Shown here piece by piece: positions 7,248 to 7,286 of a stretch of DNA of 7,286 nucleotides; position 1 is the stretch's first letter; every line of letters starts with the position of its first letter. This stretch comes from DALYLB01 sp046154695. GTDB lineage: Bacteria > Acidobacteriota > Blastocatellia > RBC074. The stretch lies in contig JBJXFI010000134.1 in the NCBI GenBank assembly GCA_046154695.1, forward strand, positions 1 to 7,286, read 5' to 3'. The notes below the pieces were generated by a model, which saw nothing but the letters and a program-made list of their open reading frames with translations, ran no database searches and was not told where the DNA came from. The translations under genes and the position numbers were made by a program.

Positions 7248-7286
7248 GGGCAAAGATGAAGCTGAGTATCCGCCTACGGTCACCAC

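Noticed and set aside
7137..7286. Minus-strand open frame of 49 codons entering from the right edge and ending in a TGA that overlaps the hydrolase ATG
   Set aside because: It runs through both hairpins, its translation is low-complexity-like with no recognisable motif, and an open frame of this length is expected by chance at this GC content. The overlap with the start codon is noted in case sequence to the right shows a real gene.
7141..7286. Sigma-70 promoter for the hydrolase-propeller operon
   Set aside because: No pair of -35 and -10 hexamers with acceptable spacing stood out on the minus strand. The promoter may lie beyond the right edge or be masked by the palindromes.

Overview
The window looks like a chromosomal stretch of a GC-rich Acidobacteriota-type bacterium, possibly near Solibacter/Bryobacter. 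This is inferred from gene content, not from a marker gene. An 815-residue duplicated MacB/FtsX permease with no ATPase of its own is the 'acidobacterial duplicated orphan permease' (ADOP) type. Very large secreted BNR/Asp-box propeller proteins and secreted S9-type hydrolases are also common in that phylum.

Layout. Positions 2-163 (+) are the last 53 codons of a gene that begins outside the window, most like the C-terminus of a MaoC-type hot-dog-fold protein. After a 19-bp gap comes a complete ADOP permease (183-2630, +). This gene meets a leftward operon tail to tail. In the 95-bp convergent gap sits a 62-bp imperfect palindrome built from 10-bp CTTCGTG units and flanked by A5/T5 tracts, which reads as a bidirectional terminator. 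The leftward operon has two genes: a secreted alpha/beta-hydrolase of the prolyl-oligopeptidase (S9) type (7140-6085, -), then, 20 bp downstream, a 1112-residue secreted Asp-box (BNR/sortilin-like) beta-propeller protein (6064-2726, -). Both operon genes have strong Shine-Dalgarno sequences and Sec signal peptides. The last 146 bp on the right hold the operon leader with two successive hairpins and no gene I can support.

How the genes may work together. The two minus-strand genes almost certainly share a transcript and an extracytoplasmic destination. The hydrolase keeps the S9 catalytic domain (Ser200, Asp285, His319) but lacks the N-terminal beta-propeller that normally gates these enzymes, while its operon partner is a free-standing propeller protein. 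A functional pairing is possible but is only an inference. The permease and the MaoC-like tail show no evident link to the operon.

All three complete genes carry very long antisense open frames in codon-aligned register. These follow from near-absence of TTA, CTA and TCA codons and are not real genes. I see no CRISPR array, tRNA, rRNA, transposase or phage gene. The window is mostly ordinary chromosome; the palindromic intergenic elements and the hydrolase/propeller pair deserve the most attention.
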